Shown here piece after piece: positions 49,257-58,623 of a stretch of 64,000 nucleotides of DNA; positions within the stretch are counted from its first letter, which is position 1; every line of letters starts with the position of its first letter. The stretch is taken from contig NZ_JAKVRD010000020.1 of assembly GCF_022814865.1 (NCBI RefSeq), forward strand, positions 1 through 64,000. The letters run 5' to 3'. The position numbers and the translations under genes are program-made. The DNA comes from Shimia aestuarii. Lineage in GTDB: Bacteria; Pseudomonadota; Alphaproteobacteria; Rhodobacterales; Rhodobacteraceae. The notes beneath the pieces are model-generated. The model saw nothing but the letters and a program-made list of their open reading frames with translations. It searched no databases and was not told where the DNA came from.

Positions 49257-49335
49257 AGCTCGAAAACGATACGCTTACCCAAATTCAACAAAATGAGTTC
49301 AAGAACCGTTAGGCGCTAACCGCTCTGATTGATGT

Positions 49336-49815
49336 CTAGAGAATTGGCCATCCTTCAAACGGTTTGATTTCCTTGAGTGCAAAGCTGCTTGTCATTGCTT
49401 TGATTCCCGGCATCCGCCGCAGACGATTCATTGAGAATTCTGCGTAATCGTCGAGATCGCGACATACAACTTGTAGGAGAAAGTCGGCGCTGCCGCCGAC
49501 GGAATGGCAGGAGACGATTTGTGGGTAGTCAGCGACAGCCTTTTCAAAGGAGTTGGCCTCTTCTGCTGAATGAGTATCGATTTGGACAGAAACATACACC
49601 AAAACGCCTAAACCGAGCCGATTGCGATCAATCACGGCCCGATAGCCTTGAATGTAGCCATCTTCTTCTAGGCGGCGAGTGCGCCGCCAGCATGGGGATG
49701 TGGACATGCCGGTTGCTTCGGCGAGTTCCGCATTGCTAAGTCGGCCATTGGACTGAAGGGCCAGCAGAATACGGCGATCCGCTTCATCAAGGAGTTTGGT
49801 TTCAACACTTTTCAT
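49336..49815 (-). CDS. Lrp/AsnC-family regulator, PutR-like
   Basis: The 159-residue protein has an N-terminal HTH (LDEADRRILLALQSNGRLSN, AELAEATGMSTSPCWRRTRR) and a C-terminal RAM ligand domain (YPQIVSCHSVGGSADFLLQV, RMPGIKAMTSSFALKEIKP). PutR-type Lrp proteins activate proline dehydrogenase genes in alphaproteobacteria. It is divergent from the group containing a proline dehydrogenase gene, so proline-responsive control is likely. The 160-base divergent gap (49816-49975) is A/T-rich and should hold both promoters. Confidence 0.88.
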   Translation of the reverse strand: MKSVETKLLDEADRRILLALQSNGRLSNAELAEATGMSTSPCWRRTRRLEEDGYIQGYRAVIDRNRLGLGVLVYVSVQIDTHSAEEANSFEKAVADYPQIVSCHSVGGSADFLLQVVCRDLDDYAEFSMNRLRRMPGIKAMTSSFALKEIKPFEGWPIL

Positions 49816-49975
49816 ATTTCACCGCTTGGGTATGATCTACCTGAATCCCAAATTTGTGAGGAAGAATATGCCTTGAAATTGGGAAATTCAAGCAAAATAG
49901 AACCAATTCGTTCGAGTGAAATGTGCTTAGTTCACTTCAAGATACACACATGCTTGCGGAATCCTGGAAGAACTT

Positions 49976-50449
49976 ATGCCAACAGAAAACGTAACCTCTC
50001 CTACGACAAATGTTCACAATGCTCCCCTGCATGGTGAGGGTGATCTTCGATTGGCCATTGTCGTTTCACCCGATCAATCAATCGGTTATCTCGCAAACAC
50101 AGTTGCGACAATTGCTGCTGGGATAGGGGCGGTGCATCCTGGCATAGGAAATGTAACGCTTACGGACAGTGAGGGCGTTTCGATAATGAATTCTGCGGAC
50201 CGTCCAGTTCCAATTTTGCAAGCGGACTCCGCTCAGATGCTGACCATAGCGGAAAGCGCTCACAAGCATTCAACCGGCCTGACGCTGGTGGCCTTCCCAG
50301 AGTTTGCTCGAAAACTCCATTCTTTCAAAGATTACAAGGATGAGTTTCCACAACGCTCCCTGTCTAACGAAGCTCTGAGCGGAGTTGGCCTGTGTGGTCC
50401 AGTAAAAGCCGTTAAGTCGTTGACTGGTTCTTTAAAGCTCCTTCGTTGA
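49976..50449 (+). CDS. DUF2000 family protein
   Basis: The 157-residue protein has the DUF2000 pattern: LRLAIVVSPDQSIGYLANTV, ATIAAGIGAVHPGIGNVTLT, the strand VPILQADSAQML, and a C-terminal GVGLCGPVKAVKSLTGSLKL ending in LLR. The fold is an alpha-beta peptidyl-tRNA hydrolase II-like domain; the function is not established. Members are often found beside Lrp/AsnC regulators and amino-acid genes, as here. Confidence 0.75.
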   Translation: MPTENVTSPTTNVHNAPLHGEGDLRLAIVVSPDQSIGYLANTVATIAAGIGAVHPGIGNVTLTDSEGVSIMNSADRPVPILQADSAQMLTIAESAHKHSTGLTLVAFPEFARKLHSFKDYKDEFPQRSLSNEALSGVGLCGPVKAVKSLTGSLKLLR

Positions 50450-50544
50450 GGAAGTGGAGGTCAATGCCCCGCGTGTAATAGGCCAATTGGATCGCGGAAA
50501 ACTCCCAATCTCATCCTGCGTAACCAACAGAAGGATCTGTATGT

Positions 50545-51009
50545 ATGCTCGACAATCTAACGCTCTATGAACATTTGCCAGAGAAGCAGTTTCAGCACCT
50601 CAGTGCACAATTCGCGCGAGAACCTGCTTACCGTTATATTGGGCTCAAGCTTCGTGATCTTCGCAGAGGATTTTGCGCGACGGTGACGACAGTATCCAAT
50701 GATCTGCATCACCATCGTGGAGCGGTCCAAGGTGGTATCATCGCAATGATCGCTGATGCTACAGCCGGCTACACGGCGCTAGCCTCGCTTGATGTTGAGG
50801 CGATGTACGATGATATGGCAACGATCGAATTTAAAACTAGTTTCTTTCGACCTGGCGCTGCTAAGGAGCTCATCTGTGTTTCCAATCTTGTCCACGGCGG
50901 TAACAGAACCCTGTTCTGCGCTGCGAAAATTTATCTTGATGAGATTGGTGACAATCAGTTGTGCGCCGATGCGACATTGACTTTCTCGCGCCTCCGATCA
51001 CGTGCTTAG
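50545..51009 (+). CDS. PaaI-type hotdog thioesterase
   Basis: The 154-residue protein holds a single hotdog domain. LHHHRGAVQGGIIAMIADAT, then AGYTALAS is the PaaI/YbgC-like 'HxGxxxG...D' active-site block, with the acidic residue D in the long helix. The strand MATIEFKTSFFRPG and the closing ADATLTFSRL agree. It would hydrolyse small acyl-CoA or aryl-CoA thioesters. Its substrate in this proline-type gene group is unclear. Confidence 0.82.
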   Translation: MLDNLTLYEHLPEKQFQHLSAQFAREPAYRYIGLKLRDLRRGFCATVTTVSNDLHHHRGAVQGGIIAMIADATAGYTALASLDVEAMYDDMATIEFKTSFFRPGAAKELICVSNLVHGGNRTLFCAAKIYLDEIGDNQLCADATLTFSRLRSRA

Positions 51010-51083
51010 TAACTTACGTAATACTGACAAAAGCAACAGGTTCAGAGAAATATGCTGACTCCAACTCAGTGTCAGTTTTGAAG

Positions 51084-51272
51084 ATGACATGTCCTGCGAT
51101 GAGTTCTTCGAACTCATTCCTCCAGGACAACAAAGATTCGGCAGCTTTTGCCAATAGCACGGGTTTAACCGGTGGGTTCGAAGCGCAAATGGGACTTACA
51201 CGCAATGAGATGCAAGGCTTGCCACTAATGCAAAGAGAAATGGATGAAAAAATGGAGTGGAGCAAGAAATGA
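51084..51272 (+). CDS. possible small coupled ORF before proline dehydrogenase
   Basis: A 62-codon frame (MTCPAMSSSNSFLQDNKDSA...) ends in an ATGA overlap with the proline dehydrogenase start. It is polar, with a Met/Glu/Lys-rich C-terminus (QREMDEKMEWSKK). No family recognised and the ribosome site is weak. The exact overlap is the only positive evidence; it could be a translational coupler or chance. Confidence 0.3.
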   Translation: MTCPAMSSSNSFLQDNKDSAAFANSTGLTGGFEAQMGLTRNEMQGLPLMQREMDEKMEWSKK

Positions 51273-52225
51273 TTAGGCGTGCGTGGCAAAGCTCAATGAT
51301 CGCGCTTGCCCGGTCCGATCGTGTCAAAGCGTTCATGCAAACTTCGAGGGCGACGTCTTTTCTGCGTAGAAAGTTCGTTGCTGGCGACGACGCCTCCGCA
51401 GGCGTTCAGCGTGCGCAGCATCTCTTGAAGCACGACGGCATTCACAGCTCTTTGTTTTACATGGGTGAGTACGTGGATAATTTCGATTTGGTTAAGGAGA
51501 ATGTCCTGCAGAAGTTGGGTGTTGTCGAGGACCTGAGGCTGGCCGGGTTAGATATTCATGTCTCCGTAGATCCGACACAAATCGGCTATCAGGTTGATCC
51601 AAATATGCTACCAGAATTTGCTGGTCAGATTGCTGAGAAGATAGCAACGGCGAAAGGCAATGGAGTCGGTCTTAACTGCCTGATGTTTGATATGGAGGAC
51701 GCAACACTTCTCGCTCCCACTATCTCCCTCCATAATTCCTTGCAGGATTCGGGCTATCCGGTTGCCTTAACTTTGCAAGCGTATCTACGACGTACATATG
51801 ACGATATGAAAGACCAAATTTCTCGCGGGAGTAGGGTCCGTTTGGTGAAGGGGGCGTTCGCTGCGGGACCGGAAATCGCATTCCAAACTCAAGCAGAAAT
51901 TAAGGCAAATTCCCGAAAGATTATTGATCTCATGTTCTCTCGAAGGGCCAAGGAAAACGGCTTCTATCCAATTGTGGCCACGCACGACACTAGGCTTCAT
52001 GAGTACACGATTAGATTGGCAAAGGCGAATGATTGGCCGGATGATTCATATGAATTCGAAATGCTTCTTGGCGTTAGAGAAGACCTCGCCAAAAACCTTG
52101 CCCTGCGTGGTCAACGTGTCCGCCTCTATGTTCCATTTGGCAAAGACTGGTGGCCACATGCCGTGCGTCGGATAGGCGAGAATCCGCGAAATGCCGCGCT
52201 ACTTGGGAAAGCCCTTCTTAAGTAG
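51269..52225 (+). CDS. proline dehydrogenase (monofunctional)
   Basis: The protein has 318 residues from the ATG at 51269 (GGAG upstream). It shows the FAD-binding TIM-barrel pattern of PutA-type PRODH without the P5C dehydrogenase domain: SLFYMGEYVDNFDLVKENVL, LNCLMFDMEDATLLAPTISL, LTLQAYLRRTYDDM, VRLVKGAFAAGPE, and VATHDTRLHEYT. The substrate-binding C-terminal helix is LYVPFGKDWWPHAVRRIGEN, with the arginine pair retained but His in place of the usual Tyr before it. It oxidises proline, or possibly an N-methylated proline, to the pyrroline and feeds electrons to quinone. The divergent Lrp/PutR-like gene supports the call. Confidence 0.88.
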   Translation: MIRRAWQSSMIALARSDRVKAFMQTSRATSFLRRKFVAGDDASAGVQRAQHLLKHDGIHSSLFYMGEYVDNFDLVKENVLQKLGVVEDLRLAGLDIHVSVDPTQIGYQVDPNMLPEFAGQIAEKIATAKGNGVGLNCLMFDMEDATLLAPTISLHNSLQDSGYPVALTLQAYLRRTYDDMKDQISRGSRVRLVKGAFAAGPEIAFQTQAEIKANSRKIIDLMFSRRAKENGFYPIVATHDTRLHEYTIRLAKANDWPDDSYEFEMLLGVREDLAKNLALRGQRVRLYVPFGKDWWPHAVRRIGENPRNAALLGKALLK

Positions 52226-52352
52226 CGCACATCCTTTGTGAACTCACGGCGAACATCCGCCTGCGCTCCGCCGTGGAGGGCAGAGCACAAACCCACTGTC
52301 TCTCGTCATGGGTGAGAGACCAGCGCGGGCAGGTCACGGAGATTAAACGATT

Positions 52353-52613
52353 TTGAAATTGCTCTTACGCCTCGGCGTGTTTGTTGTGGTGCTAATTGTT
52401 GACCTTCTGATCATGATCTACGCCGCCTTTGGGCGCGGGGTGCCCTACGCAGATATCTCAACCGAGCCGCTCTTGCCGCAGAGCGCGATTGAGGCCGCAG
52501 TCGTCGCTGACCGACCCATTAGAAACGCCACTGTTTCGGCACACAGGCGCATCTGTTACACGGTCCATCCGGAATCGAACCCGAACCGCGACTGCTATTG
52601 CCTCCGAGGGTAG
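52353..52613 (+). pseudogene. truncated membrane-anchored protein
   Basis: A frame from a TTG encodes a hydrophobic anchor (LGVFVVVLIVDLLIMIYAAF) and about 30 more residues (GRGVPYADISTEPLLPQSAI) that look like the start of a small exported protein. It then changes character (HRRICYTVHPESNPNRDC) just before an IS3-family remnant. I read it as the 5' end of a gene cut by that insertion. Family not identified. The stretch 52226-52352 shows nothing further. Confidence 0.4.
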
Positions 52614-52644
52614 GGGGCTTGGCCCATCTCTTCCATCATCTTTT

Positions 52645-52833
52645 CTTGGAACACTCGGCGGGTGTCGGAAGACGGATCGAGATCTACAATCGCAAGCGCT
52701 CACATTCCACCCTTGGCTGTAATCTCCCAGCCGTGTTCTATTGGCTAAGAGAAGACGAAACCCAACTCGATCAGCAGAAGCAAAGATAGCTTAAACTACG
52801 CGGAAACCTGTTTAAACATTGGAGAGTAGCTCA
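52645..52833 (+). mobile_element. IS3-family transposase C-terminal remnant with right end
   Basis: The frame reads GRRIEIYNRKRSHSTLGCNL, then PAVFYWLREDETQLDQQ, the last 40 residues of an IS3-family OrfB (the E-containing 'YN..RPHS.LG...P' end). About 40 bases after the stop comes GGAGAGTAGCTCA, the likely right terminal sequence. A related end, GGGGAGTAGCTCA, is present in opposite orientation at 60359-60371. Only the 3' part of the element remains. Confidence 0.75.
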
Positions 52834-52904
52834 GTCTTGGGGGAAAACTACCCACCTATAGCAGAAAAATTCTGGGGGTAGAGCGATCATTCGAGGTTTT
52901 TGGA

Positions 52905-52922
52905 TTTTTGACATATCAAAAA
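52905..52922. promoter_or_regulatory. GntR operator-like motif 1
   Basis: TTTTTGA-CATA-TCAAAAA, an inverted repeat containing TGACATATCA, 48 bases before the GntR start codon. Near-identical motifs occur before the demethylase gene (53704) and before ridA (59827). Confidence 0.6.
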
Positions 52923-52969
52923 AGTGCAATAGGATCGCAGTAGAGGTCGAGAAAAAAGGAAAATCCGTA

Positions 52970-53677
52970 GTGCGTCAACCATCCACGACCCTGGAGACGG
53001 GACCGAAGGCGAAAGAACGTTTATCAGACGTGGCTTACGATGCTATAAAGAAAGACATAATTACGCACCGCCTGCCTCCACAAAGCAAGATTTCAGAGGG
53101 GCGTCTAGTGGATTCGATGGGTCTATCACGCGCGCCAATCAGGTCTGCACTGGCGCGACTTCAGTCAGAGGGGTTCGTTTATTTGCAAACGAGTAAAACT
53201 CAACTCGTTGCCCCTCTGAACCTTGCGAGATGTGAAGAAGTTTTCCATTTGAGGAACATTCTCGAACCGGACGCCGCGCGTCAGGCAGCAGGCAAAGTCG
53301 ATGCTGAAGAACTGCATCGGCTGAATGAAGCTTGTGCAAAAAATTACACTGCCGGAAACGCAGACGAAGAATATGAACTTCTCTTAGCCAATAAGGAGTT
53401 TCATTTGGCAATCGTTCGCGCCTCGGGGAATGATCTGCAGGCGCAATTCATTGAGCGACTGCAAGACATTGCTATGCGTATTCTGTGGGTGTCCCTTCGG
53501 GTTAGCAACCGTTCGATCGTCTGGAGTGAGGGGCATCTCGAAATCATTGAAGCACTGATCGCTGGTGATGGAGACCGTGCCTATAAGGAGGCACTGGTTC
53601 ATCTGACCAACGGACAGGATATCGTTAATCAGATACTTAAGCACTCATCGGTACTACGGCAGGTAAATTTGTCTTAG
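52970..53677 (+). CDS. GntR/FCD-family regulator of the demethylase module
   Basis: The 235-residue protein starts at GTG after AAAGGAAAA. The winged helix reads SDVAYDAIKKDIITHRLPPQ, SKISEGRLVDSMGLSRAPIR and SALARLQSEGFVYLQ. The all-helical FCD ligand domain follows, with the metal/ligand residues in FHLRNILEPDAAR, NKEFHLAIVRASGN and WSEGHLEIIEALIAGD. FCD regulators usually repress adjacent catabolic genes until a substrate acid binds. Three copies of a TGACAT(A/G)T(C/T)A motif around the module are its probable targets. Confidence 0.9.
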   Translation: MRQPSTTLETGPKAKERLSDVAYDAIKKDIITHRLPPQSKISEGRLVDSMGLSRAPIRSALARLQSEGFVYLQTSKTQLVAPLNLARCEEVFHLRNILEPDAARQAAGKVDAEELHRLNEACAKNYTAGNADEEYELLLANKEFHLAIVRASGNDLQAQFIERLQDIAMRILWVSLRVSNRSIVWSEGHLEIIEALIAGDGDRAYKEALVHLTNGQDIVNQILKHSSVLRQVNLS

Positions 53678-53703
53678 AGAAAATGACATTCCAAAATATA
53701 AAA

Positions 53704-53717
53704 TTGACATGTTAAAA
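53704..53717. promoter_or_regulatory. GntR operator-like motif 2
   Basis: TTGACATGTTAAAA directly upstream of the flavin demethylase start (TTG at 53723), sharing the core and the A tract with the sites at 52905 and 59827. Its position next to the start would block transcription or translation initiation. Confidence 0.55.
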
Positions 53718-53722
53718 GCGCC

Positions 53723-55816
53723 TTGGCAAATTGGTCAGCAATTGCTGACCAAGGGTCGAGACCATTGCCAAACTACGAACCACTATTCCGCCCGTTCAAA
53801 ATAAAGAGCGTAACGATCAGAAACAGGGTCATGTCTACGGCCCACACGTCTGGGGCGAGCGAAGATGGAAAACCGAAGGAGAAATACCAAGCTTACCAAG
53901 AAGAGAAGGCGCGCGGAGGGATCGGTTTAACGATCATCGGAGGGTCGACCGCAGTAGCCCCGGACAGTCCTGGTGCGGACATGCTGCACCTTGACGCCTC
54001 ATCAGACGATATCATCCCATATTACGACCAGCTAGCTGATCGCATTCACAAACACGGGGCCACCGTTTTTGCACAGATTGCGCACATGGGACGGCGTGCT
54101 AACTGGGATAACGACAAATGGCTTCCTCCGATCAGCCCTTCAGGCATTCGGGAAGCTGCGCATAGGTCCTTTCCGAAAGTTATGGAAGACTGGGACATAC
54201 AGCGCGTCGTCAAAGCTTTTGCCCAGTCCGCGCGCCGAGTTCAAGCGGGTGGGATGGATGGCCTAGAGTTGTCGGCAACCCACAACCAGCTATTCGATCA
54301 GTTCTGGTCTCCGAAAACGAACTTGCGAGAGGATGCGTACGGAGGCTCTTTCGAAAACCGCATGCGATTCACATTTGAGGTTATCGATGCCATCCGCGTC
54401 GAAGTTGGAGATGATTTCCCCCTTGGACTACGTATGTCCGGTGATGAACTCCTCGATGGGGGAATGACGCACGAAGATTTGCTGCGCGTCGCGTCGGCCT
54501 TGGCGGAACACGGTCAACTCGATTATCTTGGAGTATTGGGAGGAAGTGCTGAAAATTTGCCTTCGCATTCCATTATTTTCCCTGGAATGGAAATGCCTGC
54601 GGCTCCGTTCCTTTCGCTGGCAGCGGCGGTTAAGCACCATACAGGTTTGCCGGTCTTTCACGCCCAGAGGTTGGCAGACGTTGCAACAGCGGCACGCGCT
54701 ATCGAGGAGGGGCACATCGACATGGCGGCGATGACGAGACCGCACATAGCCGATCCCCACATCGTTCGAAAGCTGCAAGACGGTAGAGAAGATCAGATTC
54801 GGCCCTGCGTTGGGGCAAATTACTGCATCGATCGACTCTACGCAGGTGGCCAGGCGCTTTGCTTGCATAGCCCAGCCACCGGGCGCGAACAATCCATGCC
54901 GCATGACATTTCCAAGGCGGTCACTGTTTTGAGAGCAGTTGTTGTTGGGGCAGGGCCAGCCGGCTTGGAAGCGGCGCGGGTTCTTGGGTTACGCGGTCAC
55001 AATGTCACGCTCTTTGAAAAAAAGGATCAAACAGGGGGACAAGTGCGTCTTGCCGCCGCGCTTTCGTGGCGCTCGCCTTTGCTCGCGATTACGGACTGGC
55101 TCGAGGCCCGGGTCAGGGAAATTGGAATCGACATTCGATTGAGCACGACTGCAACCGTCGAAGAGATTTTATCTCTGAACCCGGATCTAGTTATCGTAGC
55201 CACTGGCGGTCGTGACAACGATGAAGCTCCAATTCCAGGTGTATCCTTGGCGACGACTCCGTGGGATATCCTGATGAATGGTGCCACGGATTTCGGGTCT
55301 GATCCGGTGATGGTATTCGATGACAACGGTGGCGAACAAGCGCTGTCTGCGGCTGAGGCTCTGGCCAAGTCAGGCGCTAAGGTGCATTTCGTGACCGCAG
55401 ATCCCACGCCTGGAGTCCGATTGGAGCGGACTACCAGACCGACCTTTTTCCGGAGGTTGTATGATCACGGAGTTGAGTTCCATACCAACCAACGCCTGAA
55501 GCGCATTGTATCACAGGGTAACGCCCTCAAAGTGACAATCGAGAACGAATACAATGGTTCGCTAGAAACACAGCAGTTGTCTGGTGTTGTCGTTGATTAC
55601 GGAACCCGGCCCAACGACCAATTGTATTTTGATTTGAAGTCAAGTTCGACCAATTTGGGCGCCGTTGATCTCGGTGCGCTGGTTCAGGGTACTCCGCAGA
55701 ACATCGCGGTCAACGAGAAGGGCGAGTTCAAACTATTTCGCATCGGGGATGCAGTAAGTGGCCGCAATATTCACGCAGCTATCTTTGACGCTCTTCGTCT
55801 GTGCAAGGACTTGTAA
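53723..55816 (+). CDS. dgcA: DgcA/StcD-type NADH:flavin oxidoreductase, N-methyl amino acid demethylase
   Basis: The 697-residue two-part flavoenzyme starts at TTG. Residues 1-370 form an Old-Yellow-Enzyme TIM barrel (PFKIKSVTIRNRVMSTAHTS, FAQIAHMGRRAN, DGLELSATHNQLFDQFWSPK, DAYGGSFENRMRF). A 4Fe-4S cluster motif follows: RPCVGANYCIDRLYAGGQAL then CLHSPATGRE. The C-terminal part is a dinucleotide-binding domain (AVVVGAGPAGLEAARVLGLR). This is the trimethylamine dehydrogenase-like build of DgcA (dimethylglycine) and StcD (N-methylproline) demethylases; the CIDR block fits that group. Product would be the demethylated amino acid plus formaldehyde. The exact substrate is not visible from sequence. 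Confidence 0.82.
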   Translation: MANWSAIADQGSRPLPNYEPLFRPFKIKSVTIRNRVMSTAHTSGASEDGKPKEKYQAYQEEKARGGIGLTIIGGSTAVAPDSPGADMLHLDASSDDIIPYYDQLADRIHKHGATVFAQIAHMGRRANWDNDKWLPPISPSGIREAAHRSFPKVMEDWDIQRVVKAFAQSARRVQAGGMDGLELSATHNQLFDQFWSPKTNLREDAYGGSFENRMRFTFEVIDAIRVEVGDDFPLGLRMSGDELLDGGMTHEDLLRVASALAEHGQLDYLGVLGGSAENLPSHSIIFPGMEMPAAPFLSLAAAVKHHTGLPVFHAQRLADVATAARAIEEGHIDMAAMTRPHIADPHIVRKLQDGREDQIRPCVGANYCIDRLYAGGQALCLHSPATGREQSMPHDISKAVTVLRAVVVGAGPAGLEAARVLGLRGHNVTLFEKKDQTGGQVRLAAALSWRSPLLAITDWLEARVREIGIDIRLSTTATVEEILSLNPDLVIVATGGRDNDEAPIPGVSLATTPWDILMNGATDFGSDPVMVFDDNGGEQALSAAEALAKSGAKVHFVTADPTPGVRLERTTRPTFFRRLYDHGVEFHTNQRLKRIVSQGNALKVTIENEYNGSLETQQLSGVVVDYGTRPNDQLYFDLKSSSTNLGAVDLGALVQGTPQNIAVNEKGEFKLFRIGDAVSGRNIHAAIFDALRLCKDL

Positions 55817-57670
55817 ATGCCTGTTCTTCTGTTGTTTGGTTTTTTTACCACCGTCGCAGTTGTGGGTGTATTGTGGCGTTCGCGCGTATGGTTGCGCGGG
55901 AGGTCGGATCCCCACTATCCTAGCCTATTTAGCCTACTGCGCGGTTTCGTGGCCTTTCCGCGCCGGTATCTTGTAGATGTACACCATGTGGTTGCACGGC
56001 GACCAATAGCAGCGCGAATGCACGCGATGGGGGCAGGGGGATTTCTAGGTTCGGTTCCCGCTGCGATCGCGGTGCACATGGGATTGCATGGATTGCCAAG
56101 TGTCATGATCTTGCTGTCTTTTCTATGCATCTGCATGATCGGTGCGATATTGGACATTTTGCGTCGCGCCGCTGAGAAACGGCGCTTGGCTGGAGGCGGA
56201 TACGCTCAAATGCCGTATCTGTTGATCGCTTATAGTGTCTTTCACGCTGTCGCTATTCTGCCTGAGCTTCAGATTTCTTCTCTTTCGTCTTGGAAAAGCC
56301 CGTTTGGCCTTGCGGTTTTGGCCTTTGGCATCGCAGTTCATGCAATGTTGTTCGTTGGCTGCTTTCACGGCCCGTTCAGACATGCAGTGCTTGGAGCCTT
56401 GCATGTTTCCTTACATACGCGCCCAGACCGGTTTGACAGCAAAGCGTCCGTCGGGTCATTGTTGCCACAGCGGGAGGCATCGTACGGAGTCGCTGATCCT
56501 ACGGAATTCACCTGGACTCAGCTGCTGTCCTTCGATGCTTGCGTTCAATGTGGTCGATGCGAGGAAGTGTGCCCGGCCAACGCAGCGGGGCAACCCCTGA
56601 ACCCCCGTGGTTTAATCGTTGGGCTCGCGCAACAATCGGGCGCGCTAGTGACGTATGAAGGCAATGACCCGGGTCCCTTGATCTTAACCCAAGGGAGCGT
56701 CATTCTGGCAAATGACACATTGTGGTCGTGCACGACCTGTGGCGCTTGCGTGCAGGCTTGCCCGATGCTGATCGAGCACGTGGATGCAATCACTGACGTT
56801 CGGCGTTCTGTTATTCAAACAAGTGCTCAAGCGCCCCGCGAGCTGACTCGAGCCATCGAAAACACACGCGATCGTGGCAACACGACTGCCCAAGATCCCA
56901 ACAAACGTTGGAATTGGGTCGAGGAGATGGGCGTACCTGTACTACCAGTTGGTGGGAAAACGGATGTCCTGCTCTGGCTTGGCGATCACGCTTTCAATCC
57001 AAGGCACAGGCGTGTTCTGCGGCGTCTGATCGAAATGATGGCCGAGGCGGGCGTCGATTTTGGTATCCTCGGAGAAGATGAATGGGACTGTGGTGACTGG
57101 GCTTGCCGCGCAGGGGATGAAGCCACTTTCCAGGAATTGGCTCGGGCCAACATCGAGGCTCTCTCAGCGCGGCGTTTCAATCGTATCGTGGCGCCAGATC
57201 CTCACGCGGTGCACGCACTCAAGAACGAGTATCGCCGGTGTGGCGGGGCTTTTGACTGCATTCACCATTCACAACTGCTTTCCGAATTGGTCGACAACGG
57301 TCGCTTGAAACCAAATCAGGATACTATGGGCCGGATTACCTATCATGACCCATGTTATCTGGCGCGCTACATCGGCGAAACCGATGCGCCGAGAGCGGTG
57401 GTCGAAAAGTCAAGCAGGGAACTTGTTGATCCACCTCGTACCCAGGAAGCGACATTCTGTTGCGGTGCTGGTGGTGGTGCAGCGTTGTCTGACATCGCTG
57501 GGGAAGCGCGTGTTCCAGACATTCGTATGGCCGAGCTTGCTTCGACTGGTGCCGACTGCGTGGCTGTTTCTTGCCCCAATTGTGCAGTGATGTTGGAAGG
57601 TGTGACTGGCGACGGTCCACAAGTTCGCGACATTGCAGAAATACTTTGGGAGGCAACGCGACCGTCATGA
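55817..57670 (+). CDS. dgcB: DgcB-type membrane iron-sulfur oxidoreductase (DUF3483/CCG)
   Basis: The 617-residue protein begins one base after the previous stop. The N-terminal 200 residues hold several membrane helices (LLLFGFFTTVAVVGVLW, LLSFLCICMIGAIL, FGLAVLAFGIAVHAMLFVGC). Two 4Fe-4S binding motifs follow (CVQCGRCEEVCPANAAGQ and CTTCGACVQACPMLIEHVD), and then CCG-type cysteine domains (YHDPCYLARYIGE, FCCGAGGG, CPNCAVMLEG) as in heterodisulfide-reductase-like subunits. DgcB carries electrons from the demethylase towards the quinone pool. The gene is followed with a four-base overlap by the ETF alpha-like gene. Confidence 0.85.
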   Translation: MPVLLLFGFFTTVAVVGVLWRSRVWLRGRSDPHYPSLFSLLRGFVAFPRRYLVDVHHVVARRPIAARMHAMGAGGFLGSVPAAIAVHMGLHGLPSVMILLSFLCICMIGAILDILRRAAEKRRLAGGGYAQMPYLLIAYSVFHAVAILPELQISSLSSWKSPFGLAVLAFGIAVHAMLFVGCFHGPFRHAVLGALHVSLHTRPDRFDSKASVGSLLPQREASYGVADPTEFTWTQLLSFDACVQCGRCEEVCPANAAGQPLNPRGLIVGLAQQSGALVTYEGNDPGPLILTQGSVILANDTLWSCTTCGACVQACPMLIEHVDAITDVRRSVIQTSAQAPRELTRAIENTRDRGNTTAQDPNKRWNWVEEMGVPVLPVGGKTDVLLWLGDHAFNPRHRRVLRRLIEMMAEAGVDFGILGEDEWDCGDWACRAGDEATFQELARANIEALSARRFNRIVAPDPHAVHALKNEYRRCGGAFDCIHHSQLLSELVDNGRLKPNQDTMGRITYHDPCYLARYIGETDAPRAVVEKSSRELVDPPRTQEATFCCGAGGGAALSDIAGEARVPDIRMAELASTGADCVAVSCPNCAVMLEGVTGDGPQVRDIAEILWEATRPS

Positions 57671-58623
57671 CTCTTGAAAAAAGTGACAACCTAAAACACG
57701 TTCTGGCAGTGCCGGACTTTGCCAGTGGGTCAATCGCCAGGGAAGACAACCTTTTCATCAATGCGGTGGCTAGCTTCTGTGCTACCGTGGGGGCGGAATT
57801 CTCGATGCTCGCGCCGAGATCTTTCCTTGAGGATCTCGGTAAGACTGCAAGCCTGCTTATTGGTTGCGACCTGCCTCCGGGCGTGTTCCAAGCTGATGCT
57901 TTGCATGGTGTGATTGAAGCCTTAGTGAAGCAATATGGTTTTCACACCGTTGTTTTTCCAAGTTCGGAATGGGGTGAAGATCTCGTTCGGCGGCTCTCGG
58001 TAAGTGGAAACAAAGCCTTTGCATCTTGTGTTGGTTTTGTTACCGAACACGGCTTCGTGCAACATATCGGGCAGGACCATGAACTGCTTGTTGCGCCATG
58101 CGAACTACTAACATTGTCTGAACAATTCGTAGGTGCGGACGCAAGAGCAGCGCCAACCCAAGAGATTGGCTTCGCGTCTGTTTCGACTTGCAGTGTTGAG
58201 TTCATTGAGATGGGTTGCGAGCAACTCGGCGACGTGACAACAGCCCCACTAGAAAGTGCCCGTTTCATTATTGCAGCCGGTAACGGGGTTACCGACTGGA
58301 ACAGTTTTGGTGAACTGGCAAAAGCGCTTGGCGCTACCGTGGGCGCCAGCCGAGTCGTATGTGATCGGGGATTTCTACCGCGGGACCGACAAGTAGGCAG
58401 TTCGGGTACGCTCGTTTCCAGCCGCGTCTACATTGCTTTGGGTATCTCTGGGGCTGTGCAACATCTTGACGGAATTCACGACGTTGAATTCGTGATTTCG
58501 GTCAACTCAGACCCAGGTGCTCCGATTCACTCTCGAGCGGTCTTGCCCATCGTCGCCGATGCAAACGCCGTTGTTCAGCACCTGTTAGAGGCTTCGGTTA
58601 CTAAGGAGCACGGCCATGGTTAA
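57667..58623 (+). CDS. etfA: ETF alpha-like subunit of the demethylase module
   Basis: The protein has 318 residues from the ATG overlapping the dgcB stop. The C-terminal FAD domain is clear: IIAAGNGVTDWNSFGELAKA, LGATVGASRVVCDRGFLPRD, QVGSSGTLVSSRVYIALGIS and GAVQHLDGIHDVEFVISVN. The N-terminal part diverges strongly from the housekeeping EtfA at 33131. This specialised ETF probably accepts electrons from the DgcA-type enzyme and works with DgcB. It overlaps the beta-like gene by eight bases. Confidence 0.9.
   Translation: MTLEKSDNLKHVLAVPDFASGSIAREDNLFINAVASFCATVGAEFSMLAPRSFLEDLGKTASLLIGCDLPPGVFQADALHGVIEALVKQYGFHTVVFPSSEWGEDLVRRLSVSGNKAFASCVGFVTEHGFVQHIGQDHELLVAPCELLTLSEQFVGADARAAPTQEIGFASVSTCSVEFIEMGCEQLGDVTTAPLESARFIIAAGNGVTDWNSFGELAKALGATVGASRVVCDRGFLPRDRQVGSSGTLVSSRVYIALGISGAVQHLDGIHDVEFVISVNSDPGAPIHSRAVLPIVADANAVVQHLLEASVTKEHGHG

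Noticed and set aside
52565-52612. tRNA-like T-arm sequence (TCCGGAATCGAACCCGAAC) near the truncated gene
   Set aside because: The reverse complement resembles a T-loop, but no anticodon arm, D arm or acceptor pairing could be found nearby; at most it is a tRNA 3' scrap left by an integration event.
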